Shown piece after piece: positions 37,211-44,158 of a stretch of DNA of 64,000 nucleotides. How positions within the stretch are numbered: the stretch's first letter is position 1; each line of letters begins with the position of its first letter. The translations under genes were made by a program, and so were the position numbers. The notes beneath the pieces were generated by a model that saw nothing but the letters and a program-made list of their open reading frames with translations, was not told the DNA's origin and searched no databases. Source of the DNA: an uncultured Sphaerochaeta sp. (GTDB lineage Bacteria; Spirochaetota; Spirochaetia; Sphaerochaetales; Sphaerochaetaceae); the NCBI RefSeq assembly GCF_963676285.1, contig NZ_OY781063.1, positions 1,612,001 to 1,676,000 on the forward strand. The letters run 5' to 3'.

Positions 37211-37229
37211 GGTTACTCCTCTCTTTATT

Positions 37230-37245
37230 GTTAGCAAATGCTAAC
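37230..37245. promoter_or_regulatory. operator-like palindrome between feoA2 and feoB
   Basis: GTTAGCAAATGCTAAC is a perfect inverted repeat (7-bp arms, 2-base centre) of the form TTAG-N6-CTAA. The same pattern recurs at the feo promoter (37747-37764). It resembles sites bound by DtxR/MntR-family metal regulators; the regulator itself is not in this window. Confidence 0.65.
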
Positions 37246-37266
37246 TATATATGCAAAAAAATGGCT

Positions 37267-37491
37267 CTAAATGATTTCAACCTCAATCAAAGAAGCTTCT
37301 TGCTTTCTCAGACTCAGCTGGTAACCCCGTACCGTCAGCTCCAGGGGATCACCTAAAGGAGCAACCTTGATCAACTGCACAACCACACGTGGAGTGATCC
37401 CCATATCCAAAATCCGCCGGCGCAATGCACCCTGTGTACCGATGGACAGCACTCTTGCCCTGTCCCCAGGACGTAATGATCCTAGTGTCAT
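37267..37491 (-). CDS. feoA: FeoA family protein (second copy)
   Basis: A 74-residue SH3-like protein of the FeoA family with RPGDRARVLSIG, RRRILDMGITPR and the C-terminal LSLRKQEASLIEV. FeoA is thought to modulate FeoB at the membrane. GAGGAGATAG precedes the ATG. It lies 28 bases after the first feoA and 56 bases before feoB. The two FeoA copies are clearly different in sequence, so this is not a recent duplication. Confidence 0.92.
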   Translation of the reverse strand: MTLGSLRPGDRARVLSIGTQGALRRRILDMGITPRVVVQLIKVAPLGDPLELTVRGYQLSLRKQEASLIEVEII

Positions 37492-37519
37492 ACTTCTATC
37501 TCCTCGTTATGTAACGATA

Positions 37520-37732
37520 TTATGCAACGTTTATTCGGTGAGCCAACCCGCGATTCAAGGCAAGACGGACACCTTTAATGGAAAGGACAATCCCTTGGCT
37601 ACTATTACCCACAACCTGAATAACTTCTCCTGCAACAAATCCAAGATCCAGAAGATGTTGTTTTATTGCATCTTCCCCGTGCAGTCCGATAATTTTTCTT
37701 GTTTCTCCAACTTGGGCAAAGGAAAGTGGCAT
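37520..37732 (-). CDS. feoA: FeoA family protein (first copy)
   Basis: A 70-residue FeoA-type SH3-like protein (SFAQVGETRKIIGLHG, KQHLLDLGFVAGEVI, IKGVRLALNRGLAHRI). First gene of the feo operon, with TAAGGAG upstream of its ATG and the promoter plus operator directly ahead. Its partner FeoA at 37267 differs by having a longer, more basic sequence. Confidence 0.92.
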   Translation of the reverse strand: MPLSFAQVGETRKIIGLHGEDAIKQHLLDLGFVAGEVIQVVGNSSQGIVLSIKGVRLALNRGLAHRINVA

Positions 37733-37746
37733 AGGTACTCCTTATT

Positions 37747-37764
37747 TGTTAGCTTTATCTAACA
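37747..37764. promoter_or_regulatory. operator at the feo transcription start
   Basis: On the feo coding strand TGTTAGATAAAGCTAACA is an inverted repeat with 6-bp arms and a 6-base centre. It overlaps the predicted transcription start of the minus-strand promoter at 37774-37802 and shares the TTAG-N6-CTAA form with the palindrome at 37230-37245, so a metal-responsive repressor probably binds both. Confidence 0.7.
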
Positions 37765-37773
37765 ACATAGACA

Positions 37774-37802
37774 GTTATACATTCCCTCCTGTTCCTTGTC
37801 AA
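37774..37802 (-). promoter_or_regulatory. feo operon promoter
   Basis: On the minus strand TTGACA (37802-37797) and TATAAC (37779-37774) are spaced by 17 bases, a near-consensus sigma-70 promoter. Transcription should begin near 37767, at the operator. The first copy of the 30-bp repeat of the adjacent insertion sequence begins at the -35 box, so the element inserted directly upstream. Confidence 0.8.
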
Positions 37803-37831
37803 GCAGAGAATGAAAAAATGAATAGCAAATT
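37802..37831. repeat. 30-bp direct repeat, left copy (target duplication of insertion sequence)
   Basis: A 30-base segment beginning AGCAGAGAATG and ending AGCAAATT is repeated exactly at 39687-39716 in the same orientation, enclosing the transposase gene. Read as the target site duplication of the element between them. Confidence 0.85.
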
Positions 37832-39686
37832 CTCATTAGGAAGTGATATTGTCCTGAGGTAATGAAAGGGACTTTGTCACATGAGCACAGGAAGGGGATT
37901 TCTTACCTGTCTTTGTGGTATAGTCCAGGCTACAAGAAAACAAGAGGGGTTGGTTCCAAAGTTTTAGACGACAAGTGAACCAACCCCCACCCAATTACAG
38001 GTGGTTACAGTATGGTATGGGATGCTGATGCAAGGCAAGTGGTACAGGAAGCGGTAGAAGGCAAGATCAACAGGTTCAGGGCCTCGGTGAGACTCAATGT
38101 GTCGCTCAGGACCGTGCAGAGGAAAATGAAGGAATACCGTGAACGGGGCGATGAATGCTTCGAGCATGGCAACAAGGGGAAGGCCCCGTCCAACAAGGTC
38201 GACCTGGATGCGATCATCGCGTTCATAGAGAAGCACGACCTCTCTGGATGCAACTTCACGGAACTGGCCAGGCTCCTGGATGAATACCAGGGCATCTCCA
38301 TATCCTCTTCCTGCCTGCGCAAGAGGATGTTTGGTGAAGGCATCCTCTCGGTGAAGTGCAAGAAAAAGACACGCAAGAAACTGAAGAAGCTCCTCAAATG
38401 GATGAAGGAGCAGGAACAGGAGCTGGACCGGCAGCGCGCCCAGGTGCTCTCGGCCCTTGAGGCGGAAGACCTGAGCGGGGTATGGGTCCACCCGACCAAG
38501 CCCAGGAGCAAGTACTTCGGGGAGCGCCTGGAGATGGATGCATCCTCCTACGTCTGGATCAAGGGACTGGGGAAGTGCACCCTGCATGTCTGCATCGATG
38601 ACGCCTCGGGGTTCCTGCTTGGTCTGTGGCTGGAGGCCGAGGAGACGCTGCACGGTTACTACAAGCTGATGGAGCAAGTACTTGGCACCTACGGCATCCC
38701 CCTCTCCATCCGGACCGACAGGCGCACGGTGTTCGTGTACAACAAGAAGGGTGAGGCAGACCCTGCCAAGGATACCATGACCCAGTTCGCCTATGCCTGC
38801 TCCCAGCTGGGCGTTGAGCTGCGGTGCAACTCGGACCCGGACTTCAAGCCGAAGGTGGAACGTGCAAACCAGACCCTGCAGGGCATGCTGCCTTTCCGTT
38901 TCACCATGGAGGGCATCCACAACCTGGAGCAGGCAAACGAGTACCTGCAGCAGTCCTTCATGCCCTATTTCAACGAATTGTTCGGTTATGCCACCGATTA
39001 TATGGAGGGTCGCTGGAGAAAGATCGACTCGGTGTTCGTGGAATGCTCCAGTGAGAAGATTCGCACCATCCTGGCGGTGTTGTGCGAGCGCAGCGTGAAC
39101 AAGGGCAGCTCCATCCAGATGGACAACAGGTTCTATGCACTGGTGGACCACACAGGCAGGCGCATTGCGCTTCCCTACCATGCGAAGGTCACCGTCGCCC
39201 GCTTGCTTGACGGGTCCCTGTATGCAACCAGGAAGGAACAATGCTATGCATTGCAACGAATACCAGACCGGTACGCATTCTCCCCCCAGGTGGACCCTGA
39301 GCAGGAAAAGCCGAGGAAGGCCAGGGCTCCCCGGCCCAAGATGCCTGACAGCCACCCCTGGAGCTTCAAGAGACAGATGCAGTTCAAGCGCAGCGACGCA
39401 CTGATGAAAAGCCTGGAACCCTGCTACAAGAGTCCCTACGAAACCCAATACGCCTAGGTTTCTCCCCAGGACAAAGAACCCATGATTCCCAGCATCCCAC
39501 CATGGTGATGCCGGTTTTCCATGTCCAGGGACCAGTCCCCAAGGCATGGAAACGGTCAGGTCTTACAAATCCTGCCCAGAATACTTGATATTTGCTGTTA
39601 CCCAACACTCGGATCTCTGGAATTTTCCCAAGAATCCTGTCATTTCACAATAACTTTCTCAGATGACATTTTCCCTGACGGTTGAC
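37832..39686 (+). mobile_element. insertion sequence, IS1202-like (ISNCY group)
   Basis: The 1855 bp between the two 30-bp direct repeats hold one full-length DDE transposase gene with untranslated ends of about 180 and 230 bases. The ends share only a weak inverted similarity (TTGTCCTGAG at left, ATGTCATCTGAG at right when reverse-complemented, each about 20 bases inside). The IS1202 group is known for unusually long target duplications in the 20s of base pairs, which fits. The body is visibly more GC-rich than the neighbouring genes, indicating recent arrival. Exact tips may be off by a base. Confidence 0.75.
38012..39457 (+). CDS. DDE transposase (IS1202/ISNCY-like)
   Basis: A 481-residue transposase: N-terminal helix-turn-helix (RASVRLNVSLRTVQRKMKEY), a linker, and an rve-like catalytic core with candidate DDE residues Asp176 (LEMDASS), Asp236 (RTDRR) and Glu283 (KPKVERANQTLQ). 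The C-terminal region holds a beta-rich segment and a basic tail. AGGTGG precedes the ATG by about 7 bases. No frameshift or internal stop is present, so it may be active. Codon use is GC-rich at third positions, unlike the surrounding genes. Confidence 0.88.
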   Translation: MVWDADARQVVQEAVEGKINRFRASVRLNVSLRTVQRKMKEYRERGDECFEHGNKGKAPSNKVDLDAIIAFIEKHDLSGCNFTELARLLDEYQGISISSSCLRKRMFGEGILSVKCKKKTRKKLKKLLKWMKEQEQELDRQRAQVLSALEAEDLSGVWVHPTKPRSKYFGERLEMDASSYVWIKGLGKCTLHVCIDDASGFLLGLWLEAEETLHGYYKLMEQVLGTYGIPLSIRTDRRTVFVYNKKGEADPAKDTMTQFAYACSQLGVELRCNSDPDFKPKVERANQTLQGMLPFRFTMEGIHNLEQANEYLQQSFMPYFNELFGYATDYMEGRWRKIDSVFVECSSEKIRTILAVLCERSVNKGSSIQMDNRFYALVDHTGRRIALPYHAKVTVARLLDGSLYATRKEQCYALQRIPDRYAFSPQVDPEQEKPRKARAPRPKMPDSHPWSFKRQMQFKRSDALMKSLEPCYKSPYETQYA

Positions 39687-39716
39687 AGCAGAGAATGAAA
39701 AAATGAATAGCAAATT
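39687..39716. repeat. 30-bp direct repeat, right copy
   Basis: Exact copy of 37802-37831, marking the right boundary of the IS1202-like element. Confidence 0.85.
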
Positions 39717-39935
39717 ATCGTAACCAGACACCTCAATGGTTAACGGGCATGAAGCATCCGAACACTTGGATTGGTTCTTTACGTGGCTGGTTGCAGATAA
39801 TTTCAGTGTACGAAACCGTGTGTGTCATGCTATGGGGAAACTATCATCCACCCTTGTACGGTTTTCGTTGGGAAGAAGGGCCGAGGTGGCCCGAATCGGA
39901 ATGAATCGACGTGTGATGGAAGGATTTTGGACAAA
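39717..39935. other. orphan segment between the two insertion sequences
   Basis: About 220 bases lie between the right repeat of the first element and the presumed end of the IS91-like element. A short open frame (39736-39963, plus) is present but has no recognisable motif and no good ribosome site. It is probably the remainder of the original feo upstream region. Nothing else is evident in the 39458-39993 gap apart from the end of the first element and the GC-rich hairpin at 39944-39963. Confidence 0.4.
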
Positions 39936-39993
39936 CTCCCCCTTACCCCCAGGGTGGGGGTGAGAGACAAGGGCCCTGTAATGTGTGGGACAA

Positions 39994-41151
39994 TCAGGCC
40001 GGCGAAGCCCGGGCCAAGGACTGCTGGTTTAGCAGGCTCCCGCACCTGGGACAGAACCTTGGGTCACGGCCGAGAATCCTGACTACAATCTCAAAGGGTG
40101 TCTCAAGCTTTTTGTCTTTCCTTTTCTGCTTCCTGCGGAGCCTTGCGGAAAGAGCCCTCCGGTACAGCTCAAGCCTCAAGCTTTTGTTGCGTGAAGAATA
40201 CAAGCCATAGTGGCGTATCCTGGTGAAGCCGTGGGGAAGCACATGCAGCAGGAATCTCCTGATGAATTCCTCATTGGAGACCGTCGTCTCCTTCAGCTTG
40301 GATTCATCCTTGTAATCCTTCCACAGGAAACTGGTCATCCCCTTCTCAACCGAGAGGATCCTGTTGTTGCTGATCACCAGACGGTGGGTGTACCGTCCCA
40401 GATACTCGAACACCCCCTCGGCCCCGTGGAACGGTTCCTTGGAGTATACGACCCAGTCCTTCTTGTAGCAGGCATCGACCAGGGATGAGAACGCGTTTCT
40501 GGAGACTGCATTGCCGTTTTCTCCCTTGAGAGAAAGCTCACCCTTGTCATGCAGGTCCCTGCAACCGGAAAGGAACTTGCCCCTGAACAGGCTGGAGAGT
40601 ACCTTGACCGGGAGGAAGAACCTGCCCCTTGAGGGCTTCCACCGACCGTCGGGGGCAATACCCCCTGCGGTGACGACCATGTGGATGTGGGGATGGAAGC
40701 TCATGTTGCTGCCCCAGGAATGGAGGATGGACATGAACCCCACCGTCGCCCCAAGGTACTTGGGGTCTGTGGTGAGCTCCTTTACCGTCTCGCTGGAAGC
40801 CCTGAAGAGCAGCTCGTAGAGCTTGCGCGGGTTCTGCAGCACCAACGCATTGAGCTGTGCGGGGATGGTGAACACGGTATGGAAGTGTTTCACATCCAGC
40901 ACATCCTGCTTCCTCCTGCCGATCCATTGCTCCTTCTTCACCGTCTGGCACTTGGGGCAGTGGCGGTTGCGGCAGGAGTTGTAGGACTGGTGGGAGTACC
41001 CGCAATCCGTGCAGACATCACTGTGGCCGCCGAGAGCCTCGGTACGGCATTCCATGATCGCCTTGGCTGCCTTTTGGGCCTGCAAGGGGACGAAATGGTT
41101 TTGCCTGTATGCATCAAATGATGCAAGGAACACATCCTGTACCTCAGCCAT
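39994..41151 (-). CDS. IS91-family HUH (Y1/Y2-type) transposase
   Basis: A 385-residue rolling-circle transposase. The N-terminal zinc finger (CTDCGYSHQSYNSCRNRHC-PKC) is followed by the HUH metal site HPHIHMVV at about residues 151-158 and a catalytic Tyr in YLGRYTHR (about residue 252). A C-terminal CPRCG motif closes the protein. The ATG at 41151 overlaps the recombinase stop by 8 bases. It appears intact. Confidence 0.92.
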   Translation of the reverse strand: MAEVQDVFLASFDAYRQNHFVPLQAQKAAKAIMECRTEALGGHSDVCTDCGYSHQSYNSCRNRHCPKCQTVKKEQWIGRRKQDVLDVKHFHTVFTIPAQLNALVLQNPRKLYELLFRASSETVKELTTDPKYLGATVGFMSILHSWGSNMSFHPHIHMVVTAGGIAPDGRWKPSRGRFFLPVKVLSSLFRGKFLSGCRDLHDKGELSLKGENGNAVSRNAFSSLVDACYKKDWVVYSKEPFHGAEGVFEYLGRYTHRLVISNNRILSVEKGMTSFLWKDYKDESKLKETTVSNEEFIRRFLLHVLPHGFTRIRHYGLYSSRNKSLRLELYRRALSARLRRKQKRKDKKLETPFEIVVRILGRDPRFCPRCGSLLNQQSLARASPA

Positions 41152-42036
41152 GGATGAAGTTCCTCTCTCGGTACTCAGCCCAGAACTGTGCAGAGAGCTC
41201 TTCGGGTGACCGTGTATTGCTCCTGTCCACAAGCGAGAGGTGCAGGTATATCGTCGTCGAGGAGAGGCTGGAATGGCCGAGCATCTCCTTGAGTGTCATC
41301 AGGTCAGTCCCGCTTTGCAGGGTATGTGTTGAGAAGCTGTGCCTCAGGGTGTGGGGACTCGCCTTCTTGCAAATGTCGGCATCTTTCGCTATCTTCTTGA
41401 ACATCGCGTCAAAACTTCTAGGGTTTTGTGTCCGCGTTTTCGAAGAGTCTGGAAAAATGTAATCGTTGGCATTGGTAGGCCGGTACATTTTCCAATAGTA
41501 GCGGAACGCCTCCAAGCCTGACTGGGTGAGCGGGGCGAACCGCTCCTTTCTTCCTTTCCCACACCGAACATGCAGCAGCATCCTTCTTGCATCGATGTCA
41601 TCGACCCTGAGTGCAGCCATCTCGCTGATGCGCAGCCCCGAACCGTAGAGGTTGAGGAAGAAGGCGAACTGCTTGGGCCTTGCCACCTCCTTGAAAAACG
41701 CTTCCAACTCCTGCGGTGTAAGGACCTCGGGTCTTCTCACCGGTTCCTTGGCATGGGGGACCCTCTTGTGGTTGATGTCCTTCTCCAGCGTGACCTCGTA
41801 CAGGAAGCGTATGGCGCTGTTGTACTGGTTGATCGTTGAAGGGGCAAGATTTCCTCTACTGGTGAGATGCAACAGATAGGTACGGAACTCCTTCTCCGTC
41901 AGCTGCGCGGTGTCCTGACTTTGCAGAACTCCAGAAAACAATTGCATTGGATTGAGTAGCAGGAAATGGTACCCTCGCTGAAACCGCGCAGCTGCATGTC
42001 CTGCAGGAATTTTCTCCTGGTTTGTGATTGAGTCAT
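41144..42036 (-). pseudogene. tyrosine recombinase (XerC/D-like), frameshifted near N-terminus
   Basis: The catalytic part (SGLRISEMAALRVDDID, HTLRHSFSTHTLQ, LGHSSLSSTTIYLHLS) is complete with the R-H-R-Y set. The N-terminal SAM-like domain is in another frame: ATG at 42036 (after AGGAGA) reads MTQSQTRRKFLQDMQLRG and on to CFLEFCKV before a stop, while the second frame resumes at QDTAQLTEKEF. Adding one A to the AAA run at 41930-41932 would give FCKSQDTAQL in one frame. It is therefore a one-base deletion, a sequencing error or a programmed frameshift. The gene overlaps the IS91-like transposase start. Confidence 0.85.
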
Positions 42037-42135
42037 CTTCAATGTCTCCTATGAATGGTATTTGCATCCTAGGGATGCGGATACCATGATAGAGGAGAAG
42101 GAAGGACTCTCAAACAGATGCAGCTGGTCGGGCAG

Positions 42136-42172
42136 TGAAAAAGCCTAGGCCACCGCGTAGCGGTTTAGTACT
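42136..42172 (-). terminator. possible terminator of the diguanylate cyclase
   Basis: On the minus strand ACCGCTACGCGGT forms a compact stem, then GGCCTAGGC is followed by five T residues. It lies just after the stop codon. The same sequence may be the end of the IS91-like element, so the call is tentative. Confidence 0.4.
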
Positions 42173-42173
42173 T

Positions 42174-43700
42174 TTAGAGAAGTGTCACAAACCTGTTTCT
42201 CCCAGCTTCCTTAGCTTGATAGAGCGCCCCGTCTGCCCTCTTGAATGTATCAATTTCAGATGTATCACTTGGAAGGAAGGAGACGAGGCCCAGTGATATG
42301 GTCAGTGTTATCTTGGTTGTCTCATGTTCAACTTCCACATTTCTTGCTGCACTGAGAAGTGACTCTGCCATCTGATTAACTTGTTCAGCCGTAAGAGGGG
42401 GGCATACAAGAAGGAACTCATCACCACCCCACCTGAAAAGGGCATCCTTTGAGCAGGCCAATTCCTGCAATGTTTCGGTAAGCTGTATCAGACACCTATC
42501 TCCAGCATCATGCCCGAAGGTATCATTGATATGTTTGAAATAATCAATATCGAAGAGTGAGATCACCCCAGCGCCATTACCCTTCCTGCTCTCAAGATAT
42601 GCTTTTTTCAAGGCGAGCAAACCACTCCTGCGATTTCCAATTCCGGTCAACGGATCCCTATATGCTTGATCCTCAAGGCTCTTTGCTTGCATCCTATTTC
42701 GCTGATGCTCTAGCACTATCAGAAGAACAGAGTGAAGCACAAAGAGTAGAATAATTGCCCCAATGAATATCGGGGTAATCTGATCCACGATACCGGCGCT
42801 CTTGTTTGCAGTCTCCTCTACATACATGGCAAGATCATCAAGATGGATACCCATTGCAACAATCCAGTCAAAATCCTTGTAGAGTCTTGCATAGGTGAGC
42901 TTCTCCGAGATGACATCACTATCCAATTTCTTGAAGAAATAGGTGAAGTAAAGCTCTCCATCCTTGTTGATTCCCTCCAGCTCTGTCTTATAGGGGGTAT
43001 TGCCCTGTACATCGGTCATATTGGTAGAGAGATATACACCCACAGAATCCCGGAGGTTGGGATGGATTCTCCGAATTGCATAATTATCGCCACCCTCATA
43101 GTTGATTACCTCATTGACCCAGATATAGGAATTTTCCGGATAATTACTCGCATATATCTCATCAGCGATATACTGCTTAACTTCCTCGTCAATCACTGCC
43201 TGGGGAATTCCGACAAAGAGCGTATAGGGAGCATATGAGTGCAATTCATACAATTGAAAACCATGCAGGAGGCTATTCACTATATCAATGGGTGGTGCTG
43301 ATTCTGGGATGACTTCCTTGTTATCCACAATGACTTCACTCGTTTCCCGTCGCCAAAGCACGGCAGTCCAAGGGGAGGAAGAGTCCTGTGAAAAGAAGGA
43401 TGACACCACCTGTGGAAAGCTTTCAATATCCGCCTCATAGGAAGTATCCATATGCCAAGTGATATGATCCAGTTGCTTTTGATATTCCACTTGGTGGATT
43501 GCTCGTTGTGTATCGATTCGCTTGATTTGGTTATTGACCGAATGATAGAGAAACTGTCGTTTCAACGCTTCGGTACCTTGAGCAGTCTGGTCCTTGTACA
43601 CTCTTTCAATTTCACCCAGGGTGCTCAACGAAAAAACCAACAACAACAAGGTTGAGAGGAGAACCAGAGAGGTGCTGAGTATCCATGTATTATGTTTCAT
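42174..43700 (-). CDS. membrane diguanylate cyclase with Cache sensor
   Basis: 508 residues: membrane segment (ILSTSLVLLSTLLLLVFSLS), a large extracytoplasmic Cache-type sensor (about 35-310, with WVNEVINYEGGDNYAIR and ELYFTYFFKKLD), a second membrane segment (ITPIFIGAIILLFVLHSVLL) and a C-terminal GGDEF domain with an intact RWGGDEF at about 420-426. It should make cyclic di-GMP in response to a periplasmic ligand. The RxxD inhibitory site five residues before GGDEF is absent, so product inhibition may be lacking. AGGAGGGG lies just before the ATG at 43700; an earlier in-frame start at 43784 would add 28 residues without a signal. Confidence 0.92.
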   Translation of the reverse strand: MKHNTWILSTSLVLLSTLLLLVFSLSTLGEIERVYKDQTAQGTEALKRQFLYHSVNNQIKRIDTQRAIHQVEYQKQLDHITWHMDTSYEADIESFPQVVSSFFSQDSSSPWTAVLWRRETSEVIVDNKEVIPESAPPIDIVNSLLHGFQLYELHSYAPYTLFVGIPQAVIDEEVKQYIADEIYASNYPENSYIWVNEVINYEGGDNYAIRRIHPNLRDSVGVYLSTNMTDVQGNTPYKTELEGINKDGELYFTYFFKKLDSDVISEKLTYARLYKDFDWIVAMGIHLDDLAMYVEETANKSAGIVDQITPIFIGAIILLFVLHSVLLIVLEHQRNRMQAKSLEDQAYRDPLTGIGNRRSGLLALKKAYLESRKGNGAGVISLFDIDYFKHINDTFGHDAGDRCLIQLTETLQELACSKDALFRWGGDEFLLVCPPLTAEQVNQMAESLLSAARNVEVEHETTKITLTISLGLVSFLPSDTSEIDTFKRADGALYQAKEAGRNRFVTLL

Positions 43701-43784
43701 CACCCCTCCTGAAGAAACTGTACCACAACTTATCATACTGGACAAGATTTTACACTCACAGCAGTTTTTTGTTGTACAAAACAC

Positions 43785-44158
43785 ATCATCACCTATTCTG
43801 AGCTAAGTCACCTAAGAAGGTGAGTTACTGCACCAAAGCGCAACGGGTACAGGTTGTGGATAACTTGTTGATAACTCGTTTATTTGTCCTAAATACAAGT
43901 ACCTTACTAAACAATAAAAAGTGCATTAAACCTATATAAAAATACGATCAAACCCGTTTGGTAAACTTATGTTTTATTTGTTTCAATATATATAGTTGTC
44001 ATATTAGCCAATACCGTATAAAAACCCATGGTTCTTATTAGAAATCTGTCTTAACTGCACCCGATATCAACATAGGTTCCACTTGCTTGTGGATAACTTG
44101 TGGATAACTTCTGGACAAGGGTGTGGATAGGTGAGTGAAATCCAGTAAAAACAGAGAG
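43785..44158. other. AT-rich intergenic region with a cluster of DnaA boxes
   Basis: No gene is visible. Three perfect DnaA boxes (TGTGGATAA) occur at 43855-43863, 44088-44096 and 44099-44107, with near matches TGTTGATAA (43866-43874) and TGTGGATAG (44122-44130), all in one orientation. Between the two groups lies about 200 bases of AT-rich sequence (43880-44080) including runs such as TATATATAG. The gap is flanked by the diguanylate cyclase promoter side and the murA 3' end. It resembles an origin-like or DnaA-titrating element 14.5 kb from the probable oriC. Confidence 0.7.

Larger units (their letters stand above)
39940..42130 (-). mobile_element. IS91-like element carrying a tyrosine recombinase
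   Basis: A minus-strand HUH transposase gene preceded by an overlapping tyrosine recombinase gene, an arrangement known in some IS91-family elements. Near the transposase end is a hairpin (CCCCC-AGGGT-GGGGG at 39944-39963); beyond the recombinase start is another small hairpin (ACCGC-GTA-GCGGT around 42150). These may be the replication origin and terminus ends, but the exact limits cannot be fixed and IS91 elements make no target duplication. The region is GC-rich relative to its surroundings. Confidence 0.6.

Noticed and set aside
37964..39547. A 527-codon open frame on the minus strand antisense to the IS1202-like transposase
   Set aside because: It mirrors a GC-rich gene with a clear DDE catalytic core on the other strand, has low-complexity Leu/Val/Arg content, and lacks a ribosome site; it is an antisense shadow.
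37802..39716. The two 30-base repeats as a CRISPR or a phage att pair
   Set aside because: Only two copies exist, 1.9 kb apart, exactly flanking a transposase gene; there is no integrase of the right kind between them and no spacer array.
39736..39963. A 75-codon open frame between the insertion sequences
   Set aside because: No motif, no ribosome site, and it runs into the hairpin at the end of the IS91-like element; kept only as an orphan segment.
43785..44158. This DnaA-box cluster as the main oriC
   Set aside because: The dnaA-dnaN gap has more boxes, a DnaA-trio run and flanking genes transcribed away from it; placing the origin at 43.9 kb would make dnaA, dnaN, yidC and others head-on to replication.
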